A stretch of DNA of 64,000 nt. Origin: Pseudomonas viridiflava (GTDB lineage: Bacteria; Pseudomonadota; Gammaproteobacteria; Pseudomonadales; Pseudomonadaceae). The stretch is taken from assembly GCF_900580675.1 (NCBI RefSeq), contig NZ_UTBG01000186.1:248001-312000 (forward strand). Reading direction: 5' to 3'. A program made the translations under genes and the position numbers. Below the pieces are notes generated by a model. It was not told where the DNA came from. It saw nothing but the letters and a program-made list of their open reading frames with translations, and made no database searches. Of this stretch, positions 51,678 through 60,957 are shown piece after piece (position 1 is the first letter of the stretch; the number at the start of each line of letters is the position of its first letter).

Positions 51678-52859
51678 ATGTCTTTCGATCTCGCCGCGCG
51701 CCTCGCTGCCCGCCGTGCCGAACACCTTTACCGCCAGCGCCCATTGCTGCAGAGCCCTCAAGGCCCGGAAGTAGTGGTCGACGGTCAGCCGTTGCTGGCG
51801 TTCTGCAATAACGATTACCTCGGCTTGGCCAATCACCCGCAAGTGATCGAAGCCTGGCGCGCCGGCGCGTCCCGTTGGGGTGTGGGCGGTGGCGCTTCGC
51901 ACTTGGTGGTCGGCCATGCCACGCCGCACCATGAACTGGAAGAAGCCCTGGCCGACCTGACCGGTCGCCCGCGCGCGCTGCTGTTTACCACGGGTTACAT
52001 GGCTAACCTCGGCGCGGTCACGGCGTTGGTGGGGCAGGGCGATACGGTGCTCGAAGACCGTCTCAACCACGCCTCGTTGCTCGACGCCGGGTTGCTGTCC
52101 GGGGCGCGTTTCAACCGCTACCTGCACAACGATGCCGCCAGCCTGGCCAAGCGTCTGGAGAAAGCCACCGGCAATACGCTGGTGGTCACCGACGGCGTGT
52201 TCAGCATGGACGGCGACCTCGCCGATTTGCCTGCGCTGGCCCGTGAGACGCGGGCCAAAGGCGCCTGGTTGATGGTGGACGATGCCCATGGCTTTGGCCC
52301 CTTGGGCGCCAATGGCGGCGGCATCGTCGAGCATTTCGGCCTGAGCCAGGACGACGTCCCGGTGCTGGTCGGCACCCTGGGCAAAGCGTTCGGCACCGCC
52401 GGCGCGTTTGTGGCGGGCAGTGAAGAACTGATCGAAAGCCTGATCCAGTTTGCCCGGCCCTACATCTACACCACCAGCCAGCCGCCTGCCCTGGCCTGCG
52501 CCACGCTGAAAAGCCTGGAGCTGTTGCGCACCGAACACTGGCGACGCGAGCATCTCAATGGGCTGATCCGCCAGTTCCGCCAGGGCGCCGAGCAGCTTGG
52601 CCTGGATTTGATGGACAGCTTCACGCCGATCCAGCCGATCCTGATTGGCGACAGTGCCAAGGCCGTGCGCCTGTCACAGATGCTGCGCGAGCGCGGGCTG
52701 ATGGTCACCGCGATCCGCCCGCCCACTGTGCCGGCCGGCAGCGCGCGTTTACGCGTGACGTTGACGGCAGCCCACAGCGCCGCCCAAGTGCAGCTATTGT
52801 TAAACGCATTGGAAGAGTGTTTCCGCTTGCTTGGCGCCACGGAGCCAGACTATGCGTGA
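51678..52859 (+). CDS. bioF: 8-amino-7-oxononanoate synthase
   Basis: BioF condenses pimeloyl-ACP/CoA with alanine to KAPA, using PLP. The 393-residue protein has [40 protein letters not shown] with the PLP aspartate, and the PLP lysine K236 in [16 protein letters not shown] 51678 follows CCGAGGCCTGC; the in-frame extension upstream lies in the REPIN region and is rejected. It overlaps bioH by eight bases. Confidence 0.96.
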   Translation: MSFDLAARLAARRAEHLYRQRPLLQSPQGPEVVVDGQPLLAFCNNDYLGLANHPQVIEAWRAGASRWGVGGGASHLVVGHATPHHELEEALADLTGRPRALLFTTGYMANLGAVTALVGQGDTVLEDRLNHASLLDAGLLSGARFNRYLHNDAASLAKRLEKATGNTLVVTDGVFSMDGDLADLPALARETRAKGAWLMVDDAHGFGPLGANGGGIVEHFGLSQDDVPVLVGTLGKAFGTAGAFVAGSEELIESLIQFARPYIYTTSQPPALACATLKSLELLRTEHWRREHLNGLIRQFRQGAEQLGLDLMDSFTPIQPILIGDSAKAVRLSQMLRERGLMVTAIRPPTVPAGSARLRVTLTAAHSAAQVQLLLNALEECFRLLGATEPDYA

Positions 52860-53583
52860 TCGACTGATATTGCTGCCCGGCTGGGGCCTCGGCGTTTCGC
52901 CGCTGGAGCCTTTGGCGGCCGCCTTGCAGGGGTTTGACGAACACCTGCAGGTGCAGATCGAGCCGTTGCCGGTGCTGGCGTCCAGCGACCTCAACGAATG
53001 GCTCGACGAACTCGACGCCACACTGCCGGACAACGCCTGGCTGGGCGGCTGGTCACTGGGCGGCATGTTGGCTTCCGAGCTGGCAGCGCGGCGCGGCGAG
53101 CGCTGCTGCGGCCTGCTTACCCTGGCCAGCAACCCCTGTTTTGTCGCCCATGACGGCTGGCCGAGCGCAATGCCCGCCGAAACCTTCGACGCCTTTCTCG
53201 CCGGTTGCCATGCCGACTCCCAGGTCACCCTCAAGCGCTTCGGCCTGTTGTGCGCCAAGGGCGCCAAGGACCCGCGCGGGCTGGCGCGACTGCTGGTCAG
53301 CGGTGCACCGAATACGCCTTCCAGTGTCTTGATGACCGGCCTTGAGTTGCTGGCCCAACTGGATACCCGCGAAGCGTTGCTGGCCTATCGCGGCCCGCAA
53401 CTGCACCTGTTTGCCGGGCTGGACGGGCTGGTGCCCGCCGAGGCGGCCAGCGACCTGCTGGCCCTGCTGCCCGATGTAGAAATCGGCCTGATTGAACAGG
53501 CCGGCCACGCTTTTCTTCTGGAGGACCCGCACGGTGTCGCGGGGGCTATCCAGGCTTTTTTGCATGAGTGCGTTGATGACTGA
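52852..53583 (+). CDS. bioH: Pimeloyl-ACP methyl ester carboxylesterase
   Basis: BioH removes the methyl group from pimeloyl-ACP methyl ester, ending the early biotin path. The 243-residue alpha/beta hydrolase has LLPGWGLGV, the nucleophile S68 in [10 protein letters not shown], the aspartate region [13 protein letters not shown] and the histidine in [12 protein letters not shown] 52852 overlaps the bioF stop, with GGAG nine bases upstream. Its end overlaps bioC. Confidence 0.93.
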   Translation: MRDRLILLPGWGLGVSPLEPLAAALQGFDEHLQVQIEPLPVLASSDLNEWLDELDATLPDNAWLGGWSLGGMLASELAARRGERCCGLLTLASNPCFVAHDGWPSAMPAETFDAFLAGCHADSQVTLKRFGLLCAKGAKDPRGLARLLVSGAPNTPSSVLMTGLELLAQLDTREALLAYRGPQLHLFAGLDGLVPAEAASDLLALLPDVEIGLIEQAGHAFLLEDPHGVAGAIQAFLHECVDD

Positions 53584-54388
53584 TTTATCCCAGCCCTGCC
53601 TGCCGGGTGGCTTGCCGGACAAGCGCCAGGTAGCGGCATCGTTTTCCCGTGCGGCAGCCAGTTACGACAGCGTCGCCGAGTTGCAGCGCGCGGTGGGCAA
53701 CGAACTGCTGGCACGTCTGCCCGCTTCCATCGCCCCCCGGCGCTGGCTGGACGTGGGCTGTGGCACCGGCTACTTCAGCCGGGTACTCGGCCAGTTGTTA
53801 CCGGCCAGCCAGGGTGTGGCGCTGGACATTGCCGAAGGCATGCTCAACCACGCGCGGCCCTTGGGTGGTGCCGAGCATTTTATCGCCGGGGATGCCGAGC
53901 GCTTGCCGCTGCAGGATGCGAGTTGCGGGCTGATCTTCTCCAGTTTGGCGGTGCAATGGTGTGCGAATTTCGACGCGGTGCTCAGCGAAGCCTGTCGCGT
54001 GCTGCAACCCGGTGGGGTGCTGGCGTTTGCGAGCCTGTGCGTGGGTACTCTGGATGAATTGCGCGAAAGCTGGCGCGCGGCGGATGGGCTGGTGCACGTC
54101 AACCGCTTCCGCACATTCGAAGCCTATCAACAGCTGTGCGCGGCCAGCGATATGCGCGTAGTCAGCCTCGAGCGTCAGCCCCATGTACTGCATTACCCGG
54201 ATGTGCGCAGCCTGACTCACGAACTCAAGGCCTTGGGCGCGCATAACCTCAACCCGGGCCGCCCGGGAGGGTTGACGGGGCGCGCGCGGATTGTTGCACT
54301 GGTGGACGCTTACGAGCAGTTCCGCCAGGCCCAGGGCCTGCCCGCCACTTATCAAGTGGTGTATGCCGTACTGGAGAAACCTCTATGA
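53576..54388 (+). CDS. bioC: Malonyl-ACP O-methyltransferase
   Basis: BioC methylates malonyl-ACP with SAM so that fatty-acid enzymes can elongate it to pimelate. The 270-residue protein has [27 protein letters not shown], the SAM motif [16 protein letters not shown] near residue 65, and [18 protein letters not shown]. The ATG at 53576 overlaps the bioH end by eight bases; ATG 53564 (MSALMTDL) is possible. Its stop overlaps the bioD start. Confidence 0.94.
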   Translation: MTDLSQPCLPGGLPDKRQVAASFSRAAASYDSVAELQRAVGNELLARLPASIAPRRWLDVGCGTGYFSRVLGQLLPASQGVALDIAEGMLNHARPLGGAEHFIAGDAERLPLQDASCGLIFSSLAVQWCANFDAVLSEACRVLQPGGVLAFASLCVGTLDELRESWRAADGLVHVNRFRTFEAYQQLCAASDMRVVSLERQPHVLHYPDVRSLTHELKALGAHNLNPGRPGGLTGRARIVALVDAYEQFRQAQGLPATYQVVYAVLEKPL

Positions 54389-55065
54389 GCGCCGCTTACT
54401 TCATCACCGGCACCGACACCGATGTGGGCAAGACCACCATTGCCGCCGGGCTGCTGCATGCCGCGCGTCAAGCCGGCAAAAGTACGGCCGCAGGCAAACC
54501 GGTGGCTTCCGGCTGCCAGGTCACGGCCAAGGGTTTGCGCAACGCGGATGCCCTGGCGTTATTGGCCGAATGTTCATTGCCGCTGAGCTATGCCGAGGTC
54601 AACCCGGTGGCGTTCGAGCCTGCCATCGCTCCGCACTTGACGGCGCGGGAGGCGGGCGTGGCGCTGACGGTGCAATCGCTGTTGAAACCGATGCAGCAGA
54701 TCCTGGAGCGCCAGGCCGATTTCACCCTGATCGAAGGCGCGGGCGGCTGGCGTGTGCCGTTGGCCGACCAGGACAACCTGTCGGACCTGGCCATGGCGCT
54801 CAAGCTGCCGGTGATCCTGGTGGTGGGTGTGCGCCTGGGCTGTATCAGCCATGCCTTGCTCACCGCCGAAGCCATCGCCCGGGACGGTTTGCCGCTGGCG
54901 GGCTGGGTGGCGAATATCATCGACCCCAAGACCTCGCGCCTAGAAGAAAACCTTGCCACCCTGGCCGAACGCTTGCCCGCGCCGTGCCTGGGCCGTGTGC
55001 CGAAACTCAAGCACGCCAGTGCCGAAGCGGTGGCCGAATACCTGGAACTCGACCTGCTTGACTGA
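54385..55065 (+). CDS. bioD: Dethiobiotin synthetase
   Basis: BioD closes the ureido ring of dethiobiotin from DAPA, CO2 and ATP. The 226-residue protein has the P-loop [16 protein letters not shown] (residues 8-23), the lysine in GKPVASGC, and [10 protein letters not shown]. It overlaps bioC by four bases (ATGA). It is the last gene of bioFHCD; a small hairpin (GGCATTATGCC) lies soon after it. Confidence 0.95.
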   Translation: MSAAYFITGTDTDVGKTTIAAGLLHAARQAGKSTAAGKPVASGCQVTAKGLRNADALALLAECSLPLSYAEVNPVAFEPAIAPHLTAREAGVALTVQSLLKPMQQILERQADFTLIEGAGGWRVPLADQDNLSDLAMALKLPVILVVGVRLGCISHALLTAEAIARDGLPLAGWVANIIDPKTSRLEENLATLAERLPAPCLGRVPKLKHASAEAVAEYLELDLLD

Positions 55066-55170
55066 TTTTGGCTATCGCTAAGGCATTATGCCATTAGTGT
55101 TTTTGACGGGCGTTTTCGCGCGATCTCTGCTTCAATCACGGTTCACGATTCTCAAAGGCAGGCTTACGCC

Positions 55171-55452
55171 ATGGAAATCTCTGGAAGCAGCGCGTTTTAT
55201 TCGGGCCTGAGCACTATTCAGACCGGGCAGAACCGTGTCGACCTGGCCGCCGGCAAGATCGCCAGCGCCACGACGACCCAGCCATCGGACGCGCAAAGCG
55301 ACCGCCTGCAAGCCAACGATCGGGCCCAACCATCGAATTCGGCGAGCAATATGGTCGAAATGGCCCAAGGCAAGTTTCAAGTGGAGCTGGGTGTGAAAGT
55401 CGCCAAGGCTTCGGATGAAATGCTCGGCACGTTGATCGATACCTACGCTTAA
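55171..55452 (+). CDS. Small conserved hypothetical protein
   Basis: The 93-residue protein starts MEISGSSAFYSGLSTIQTGQNRVDLAAGKIAS and ends VAKASDEMLGTLIDTYA. Both ends look like flagellar rod/hook-type termini (a short heptad-rich helix and a LIDTYA tail), but the body is too short to be a flagellar gene. It has no signal peptide. A small gene at this place (after bioD, before the acyl-CoA dehydrogenase) also exists in P. aeruginosa as PA0505. AGGCAGGCTTACGCC precedes the ATG. Function unknown. Confidence 0.75.
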   Translation: MEISGSSAFYSGLSTIQTGQNRVDLAAGKIASATTTQPSDAQSDRLQANDRAQPSNSASNMVEMAQGKFQVELGVKVAKASDEMLGTLIDTYA

Positions 55453-55483
55453 CTCCTCTCTCTTCAGGTAGGCCAGCTCTTCT

Positions 55484-55568
55484 GTGGGAGCTGGCTTGCC
55501 TGCGATTGCATCTACTCGGTTTGCCTGACGCACCCAGGCGTCTGCATCGCAGGCAAGCCAGCTCCCAC
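55484..55568. repeat. REPIN downstream of the small hypothetical gene
   Basis: The inverted arms 55484-55506 and 55546-55568 have the AGCTGGCTTGCCTGCGAT core. The rest of the 338-base gap 55453-55790 holds the promoter and operator listed next. Confidence 0.93.
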
Positions 55569-55685
55569 ACTTGCTCAGCGTCCCTGCTCGTTAATTTCTA
55601 AACTCCTTTTGCCGTGGCATCTCGCCACAGGCCTCGCCGTGCTTGACGTTGATCCACATCATGACAAACGGCGCCCGGACGACGC

Positions 55686-55714
55686 TTGACATCCCCAGGT
55701 CGTAAACGTATGTT
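55686..55714 (+). promoter_or_regulatory. Sigma-70 promoter of the first acyl-CoA dehydrogenase gene
   Basis: A perfect TTGACA (55686-55691), a 17-base spacer and TATGTT (55709-55714) precede the PsrA-type operator directly. The start codon lies 76 bases downstream. Confidence 0.6.
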
Positions 55715-55715
55715 T

Positions 55716-55729
55716 CAAACACCTGTTTG
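55716..55729. promoter_or_regulatory. PsrA-type operator
   Basis: CAAAC-ACCT-GTTTG is a perfect palindrome fitting the PsrA site (G/C)AAAC-N2-4-GTTT(G/C) of Pseudomonas. It sits on the expected transcription start, just after the -10 box, where a TetR-type repressor would block initiation until fatty acyl signals release it. Confidence 0.65.
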
Positions 55730-55790
55730 ACCGCCACAGCAAATCCCCCGCGGTTGTTCATTCCAGATTCATCAGCAGAGGTTTATCGCT

Positions 55791-57596
55791 ATGCCTGACT
55801 ACAAGGCCCCCTTGCGTGATATTCGCTTCGTTCGTGACGAACTGCTTGGCTATGAAGCGCACTATCAGAGCCTGCCGGCTTGCCAGGACGCTACCCCGGA
55901 CATGGTTGACGCCATTCTCGAGGAAGGCGCCAAGTTCTGTGAGCAAGTGCTGGCCCCGTTGAACCGCGTGGGCGACCTCGAAGGGTGCACTTGGAGCGAG
56001 TCAGGCGTTAAGACCCCTACCGGTTTCAAAGAAGCCTACAAACAGTTCGTCGAAGGCGGCTGGCCAAGCCTGGCCCACGACGTGGAGCACGGTGGCCAGG
56101 GCCTGCCGGAATCCCTGGGCCTGGCGGTCAGCGAAATGGTCGGTGAAGCCAACTGGTCGTGGGGCATGTACCCAGGCCTGTCCCATGGCGCGATGAACAC
56201 CATCTCCGAGCACGGCACCCCTGAGCAGCAAGAGGCCTACCTGACCAAGCTGGTCTCGGGCGAATGGACCGGCACCATGTGCCTGACCGAGCCGCACTGC
56301 GGCACCGATCTGGGCATGCTGCGCACCAAGGCCGAGCCTCAGGCCGACGGGTCCTACAAGGTTTCCGGCACCAAGATCTTCATCTCGGCCGGTGAACACG
56401 ACATGGCCGATAACATCGTCCACATCGTACTGGCCCGCCTGCCGGATGCACCGGCCGGCACCAAAGGCATCTCGCTGTTTATCGTGCCGAAATTCTTGCC
56501 CAATGCAGACGGTTCGATCGGTGAGCGCAACGCGGTGTCCTGTGGCTCGCTGGAACACAAGATGGGCATCCACGGCAACGCGACGTGCGTGATGAACTTC
56601 GACGCGGCCACCGGTTTCCTGATCGGCCCGGCGAACAAAGGCCTGAACTGCATGTTCACCTTTATGAACACCGCTCGCTTGGGGACTGCGCTGCAAGGCC
56701 TGGCCCACGCTGAAATCGGCTTCCAGGGCGGCCTGAAATACGCCCGCGACCGCCTGCAAATGCGCTCCCTGACCGGCCCGAAAGCCCCGGACAAAGCTGC
56801 CGACCCGATCATCGTGCACCCTGACGTGCGCCGCATGCTGCTGACCATGAAAGCCTTCGCAGAAGGCAACCGTGCGATGGTGTACTTCACCGCCAAGCAA
56901 GTGGACATCGTCAAGTACGGCACCGACGACGAAGCCAAGAAACAGGCCGATGGCTTGCTGGCCTTCATGACCCCAATCGCCAAGGCGTTCATGACCGAAG
57001 TCGGTTTTGAATCCGCCAACCACGGCGTGCAAATCTACGGCGGCCACGGTTTTATCGCCGAGTGGGGCATGGAGCAGAACGTTCGCGACAGCCGCATTTC
57101 GATGCTGTACGAAGGCACCACCGGTATCCAGGCACTGGACCTGCTCGGCCGTAAAGTGCTGATGACCCAGGGCGAAGCGCTCAAGGGCTTCACCAGGATC
57201 GTGCACAAGTTCTGCCAGGCCAACGAAGGCGTCGAGGCGGTCCAGGAGTTCGTGACGCCACTGGCGGCACTGAACAAAGAGTGGGGCGAGTTGACCATGA
57301 AGGTCGGCATGGCCGCGATGAAAGACCGTGAAGAAGTCGGCGCCGCTTCGGTGGATTACCTGATGTACTCCGGTTACGCGTGCCTGGCTTACTTCTGGGC
57401 CGACATGGCACGCCTGGCCGCCGAGAAACTGGCTGCCGGCACCTCCGAAGAAGCGTTCTACACTGCCAAGCTGCAAACTGCGCGTTTCTACTTCCAGCGC
57501 ATCCTGCCACGTACCCGTACTCACGTGGCCACCATGCTGTCGGGTGCCAACAACCTGATGGATATGAAAGAAGAAGACTTCGGCCTGGCTTACTAA
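55791..57596 (+). CDS. Acyl-CoA dehydrogenase, 600-residue FadE type (first of three paralogues)
   Basis: This FAD enzyme makes trans-2-enoyl-CoA in beta-oxidation. The 601-residue protein starts [18 protein letters not shown]. It has the acyl-CoA dehydrogenase N-terminal helices, the FAD-binding loop [19 protein letters not shown] with [33 protein letters not shown], and the helical end with [21 protein letters not shown] and the catalytic-glutamate loop [19 protein letters not shown]-terminal extra domain of about 130 residues is typical of this subfamily. The ortholog in P. aeruginosa is PA0506, described as FadE1 with long-chain preference. The upstream PsrA-type site suggests fatty-acid induction. 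Confidence 0.93.
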   Translation: MPDYKAPLRDIRFVRDELLGYEAHYQSLPACQDATPDMVDAILEEGAKFCEQVLAPLNRVGDLEGCTWSESGVKTPTGFKEAYKQFVEGGWPSLAHDVEHGGQGLPESLGLAVSEMVGEANWSWGMYPGLSHGAMNTISEHGTPEQQEAYLTKLVSGEWTGTMCLTEPHCGTDLGMLRTKAEPQADGSYKVSGTKIFISAGEHDMADNIVHIVLARLPDAPAGTKGISLFIVPKFLPNADGSIGERNAVSCGSLEHKMGIHGNATCVMNFDAATGFLIGPANKGLNCMFTFMNTARLGTALQGLAHAEIGFQGGLKYARDRLQMRSLTGPKAPDKAADPIIVHPDVRRMLLTMKAFAEGNRAMVYFTAKQVDIVKYGTDDEAKKQADGLLAFMTPIAKAFMTEVGFESANHGVQIYGGHGFIAEWGMEQNVRDSRISMLYEGTTGIQALDLLGRKVLMTQGEALKGFTRIVHKFCQANEGVEAVQEFVTPLAALNKEWGELTMKVGMAAMKDREEVGAASVDYLMYSGYACLAYFWADMARLAAEKLAAGTSEEAFYTAKLQTARFYFQRILPRTRTHVATMLSGANNLMDMKEEDFGLAY

Positions 57597-57614
57597 GCTT
57601 CGACGAGTCGATTG

Positions 57615-57650
57615 AAAAGCCGCCGCTCTTTCGGGAGCGGCGGCTTTTTT
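57615..57650 (+). terminator. Intrinsic terminator after the first acyl-CoA dehydrogenase gene
   Basis: AAGCCGCCGCTC-TTTC-GGGAGCGGCGGCTTTTTT is a strong stem with a T run, 20 bases after the stop. On the other strand the preceding A run also allows it to end the convergent gene at 57670. Confidence 0.93.
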
Positions 57651-57669
57651 ATGGGCGCCGGCAAAGAAC

Positions 57670-59265
57670 TTACGGTGCCGGGTTGAACGGCGACCCGTCG
57701 CAATAGGTATCGCCGGGCAGAACGCCTCTGACTGGAATGGCCACGGGTGCAGAGCGCAGCAGTTGGTTTTGGGCATTCGGCGCCGAATAGCTGAAATACA
57801 TCACGCCCCTGCCGATCGCTCCCATGGTGGTGGGGTAGGGCACGTTCACCGTCTGGCCCAGGGTTGGGGCAACCGCTGCCAGCACTGCAGGAACGGTGAC
57901 GGCGGGAGCCATGGGGTTTGAACCATCATCCTGCCGGCTCAATATGCAGCTGACCGTCAACGTTGTGCCGATGATCAACGTGTTCGAAGGTGGGATAAAA
58001 ACTTGAATGAAGCGGTTGGGATAAGGTGTGTTCAAGGGGCGCGGCGAATTGCAGTTGAGGGCACCGTTGTTCAAGTTTTGCACCTGCGGCGGCGCCAGCG
58101 TCATCAAGGTCGAAAGATTGAAGATCAGGTTTCGCGCCGGTCCGTTGAAAAGTGCGCCGCCGCTGGTGATTCTGAACCTGACCGGGGCTGCACTATCATT
58201 GATGGTTGACCCCGTCACCGCGACCTGGATTTGTGTCACCGGGACAATCATCCGTAAGGGTAATGGCTGACCCGCGTAAATCAGGGAAGCGGTCACCGTG
58301 GAGCCCGCGCCCACGAGGACACTGATCAAGTCGCCGATTTGCAAGCCGTCGGCGCTGTCCAGCCACACCTCCATCCCGCCCTGGCCAGCCTGGTTGATAT
58401 CCCCCAGGGTCACGGTATTGTCGGGCGCAGTGGCCTGTGTCACTCGCGGTACGGCAATGTTCGTGGGCGTTATGCGTAACGCCACCAGGACTTCAAGAAT
58501 CAACGAGTCCATAACGCGGCGACTATCCCGGGTAATGCAGCGATAGGTCAGTTGTTGCCGGCCGTTACCACGGGCGCGAATAACGGCCGCAGGCACTGGA
58601 ATAAGGCGGTCGGCCGGAGTGTCAGGCAACAACGCGCCGGACGGTATGACATAGGACACCTGCATGTGGCTGGGGGTGTTTCCGTAGTAGGGAATGAAAA
58701 CCAGGTTCCTCTCACCGTTGATCTCCCGATGCGGGGGGATCCGAAACAAAACCGGGTCGTTGTTGGCGAGGTATTCCTCAGTAATCAGAGCGGTCGCAAG
58801 GTTCGTCGGCAGCAACGGGCGTGGCGGAGTGGGGGTTTCGTAGCCAAACGGTGGCGTTCTTCGCACCCGCATGGGCGTGCTGGCGGTTGCGCGCAAGACG
58901 TTGTTACCGTCTTCGAGGGTATAGGTCAGTTGATAGTCTCCTTCAGCGCCCACCATGCGGCGCGGCACCATCACCTCCATCTCGTCGTCCGGATAACCTG
59001 TGAATTGCCTGAAGGCCACCAATTGGTATTCACCCGGTGCGGGTGATTCAACGAACACTCTGATCGTTGCGCGAGCGCCCGGGGGGGCCGGCTGGGGCAG
59101 TGGCGGAATCGTCAGTATCAGGTCTCTGGCCGCCGTGAACAGAGGGACCAGGCCGTCAGAGCCGTCCAAGGCAGCCCTCACGACCAGCGGCTGCAGCGCG
59201 GGGATTGCGTTGCGAAGCAAAAACAGTGAATTGGTGCGTACCAGATCGTTGGTTGAGGCTTCCAT
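57670..59265 (-). CDS. Unrecognised 531-residue protein with repeated beta-rich segments
   Basis: I do not recognise this protein as a named family. It has no signal peptide and no membrane segment. The sequence is rich in Pro, Val, Thr and Leu and looks like tandem Ig-like beta domains: FRIPPHREINGERNLVFIPYYGNTPSHMQVSYVIP and MEVWLDSADGLQIGDLISVLVGAGSTVTASLIY read as repeats of one theme, each followed by an alternating polar/hydrophobic strand pattern. Two cysteines lie near the C-terminus (NCNSPRP, TYCDGSPF). ATG 59265 has GGGAGTGACC before it; ATG 59280 is possible. It is a clear insertion between paralogous genes, with somewhat lower GC. Horizontal gain is likely. A structural or surface role is only inference. 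Confidence 0.7.
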   Translation of the reverse strand: MEASTNDLVRTNSLFLLRNAIPALQPLVVRAALDGSDGLVPLFTAARDLILTIPPLPQPAPPGARATIRVFVESPAPGEYQLVAFRQFTGYPDDEMEVMVPRRMVGAEGDYQLTYTLEDGNNVLRATASTPMRVRRTPPFGYETPTPPRPLLPTNLATALITEEYLANNDPVLFRIPPHREINGERNLVFIPYYGNTPSHMQVSYVIPSGALLPDTPADRLIPVPAAVIRARGNGRQQLTYRCITRDSRRVMDSLILEVLVALRITPTNIAVPRVTQATAPDNTVTLGDINQAGQGGMEVWLDSADGLQIGDLISVLVGAGSTVTASLIYAGQPLPLRMIVPVTQIQVAVTGSTINDSAAPVRFRITSGGALFNGPARNLIFNLSTLMTLAPPQVQNLNNGALNCNSPRPLNTPYPNRFIQVFIPPSNTLIIGTTLTVSCILSRQDDGSNPMAPAVTVPAVLAAVAPTLGQTVNVPYPTTMGAIGRGVMYFSYSAPNAQNQLLRSAPVAIPVRGVLPGDTYCDGSPFNPAP

Positions 59266-59577
59266 GGCGGTCACTCCCATCGTGGGCAAAGGACACTCCT
59301 TGTCCCGAAAGCCCGCTGGGTGGTGAGTGGTACAGGTGAGTAAACAACGCAGAGCGTTCGATTGAAACTGTGAAAGTTGACAGTTGACGAGGTCTCCGAG
59401 CGTGCAGCATTCGGTTTCTGCTCACTGGGTCGGTAAAAAACCACAGCGCGACACTCAGGGATTGGCCGAACCGGCCGTTAAAGTGATGGCAATGTGATAC
59501 ATGCCAGGCAGCGTGTGCTTAACTGTCCAGGTGAAGGCATAGTGCCATTATCCTTTTTACGGGTCGGAGCTTTACCC
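59266..59577. other. Divergent intergenic region between the 531-residue protein and the diguanylate cyclase
   Basis: This 312-base stretch has no gene. It is less GC-rich than its surroundings and must hold both promoters. A repeated GTTGAC (GTTGACAGTTGACG near 59376) is a possible -35 region. No REP is present. Confidence 0.5.
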
Positions 59578-60867
59578 TTGTCACGCGTGTCCGCTGTACG
59601 TTTCAGTCATTTTCTTCCTTCGTTGCTGCTCCTGCTGGCGGGGCTCTCGGCTGCGTATGTGAAGGACCTCAACGTGTTCTTCACCTCCCTCTTCAATGTG
59701 TTGCCGACCCTGGTGCTATTGCTTGGCGGTTCGTACTGCGCGGTCTATCGCCGCCAGCGCGAGCTGTTCCTGATGATCACGGTGTACGTGGTGTACTTCC
59801 TGCTCGATACCCAGACCGATTACTACCGCGACAACGGGCGTGTCCGCGAAGATGCGGCGGTGGTTTTTCATTTGTGTTGCGTGCTGCTGCCGCTGCTGTT
59901 CAGCATTTATGCGTTGTGGCAGGAAAAGACCCACCTGTTCCGCGACTTCGTCGCACGTGCTGCGGTATTGCTGGCGGTGGGTTGTGTCGCGTTGGCGCTG
60001 GAGCAAAGTTATCCCCAGGGCGTGCTGAACTGGCTGGCCGAGATTCGCTGGCCGGCACTGCATGGCGCCTGGATGAGTTTGGTCCAGTTGTCCTACCCGA
60101 TGTTTCTGATTGGCTTCCTGACCCTGGCCGCGCAGTACTGGTATCAGCCGCGGCCTTTGCACGCCGCGCAGCTGGTCGGTGTGTTGGGGCTGTTCTGGAT
60201 GTTGCCGCAGACCTTCATCCTGCCGTTTACCCTGAACATCATGTGCAGCCAGGTAATGCTGATGATCGCCGCCGGCGTGGCCCACGAGGCGTATCAAATG
60301 GCCTTTCGTGATGAGCTGACCGGCCTGCCGGGGCGCCGTGCGCTCAACGAACGCATGCAGCGGCTGGGCCGCAACTATGTGCTGGCCATGAGTGACGTCG
60401 ACCACTTCAAGCGCTTCAACGACACCCACGGGCACGACGTCGGTGACCAGGTGCTGCGCCTGGTGGCGAGCAAGCTGTCCAAGGTCAACGGCGGCGGGCG
60501 TGCCTACCGCTATGGCGGTGAAGAGTTCGCCGTGGTGTTCGCTGGCAAGACCCTGGATGAATGCATGCCGCACCTGGAGGAAATCCGCGAGATCATCGCC
60601 GACTACGACATCAAGCTGCGCAACTCTGATCGCCCCCAGGACGACCTGCAGGGCCGTCAACGCCGGGCCGGCAGTGGCGCATCGAGTGTGTCGGTGACTA
60701 TCAGCATCGGCGTGGCCGAGCGCCTGATTGATCATCGCAGCCCCGAAGAGGTGCTCAAGACCGCCGACCAGGCGCTGTATGCCGCCAAGGGCGCGGGGCG
60801 TAACTGCGTGGTCGCCGCCGGGCAAACCCGGCGCGGTGCGGTACGTATGGAGCGCGCTGCCGGTTGA
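59578..60867 (+). CDS. Membrane-bound diguanylate cyclase (GGDEF domain)
   Basis: The 429-residue protein has about six membrane segments in its first 235 residues (LPSLLLLLAGLSAAYV, LFNVLPTLVLLLGGSYCAV, FLMITVYVVYFLL and others) and a C-terminal GGDEF domain with DELTGLPGRRALNERM, the metal aspartate in SDVDHFKRFNDTHGHDVGD, the active loop RYGGEEF and SVTISIGVAE. It should make c-di-GMP. An RxxD inhibitory site is not seen before GGEEF. The best start is TTG 59578, with GGAGC upstream; the frame opens at 59494. It ends 90 bases before the next acyl-CoA dehydrogenase gene. Confidence 0.85.
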   Translation: MSRVSAVRFSHFLPSLLLLLAGLSAAYVKDLNVFFTSLFNVLPTLVLLLGGSYCAVYRRQRELFLMITVYVVYFLLDTQTDYYRDNGRVREDAAVVFHLCCVLLPLLFSIYALWQEKTHLFRDFVARAAVLLAVGCVALALEQSYPQGVLNWLAEIRWPALHGAWMSLVQLSYPMFLIGFLTLAAQYWYQPRPLHAAQLVGVLGLFWMLPQTFILPFTLNIMCSQVMLMIAAGVAHEAYQMAFRDELTGLPGRRALNERMQRLGRNYVLAMSDVDHFKRFNDTHGHDVGDQVLRLVASKLSKVNGGGRAYRYGGEEFAVVFAGKTLDECMPHLEEIREIIADYDIKLRNSDRPQDDLQGRQRRAGSGASSVSVTISIGVAERLIDHRSPEEVLKTADQALYAAKGAGRNCVVAAGQTRRGAVRMERAAG

Positions 60868-60957
60868 GTGATGGTGGTGTATTCAGCGGTTCTACAGTGA
60901 TTGTCCGCAGCGTCGGCCGGCAGTAGGTTGGAAACATCTGCTGCCGGAGACAGTGCC

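Noticed and set aside
5401-55568. Many similar short palindromes that could suggest a CRISPR array
   Set aside because: They are dispersed single pairs with REP structure in gaps between genes, not regularly spaced repeats with unique spacers.
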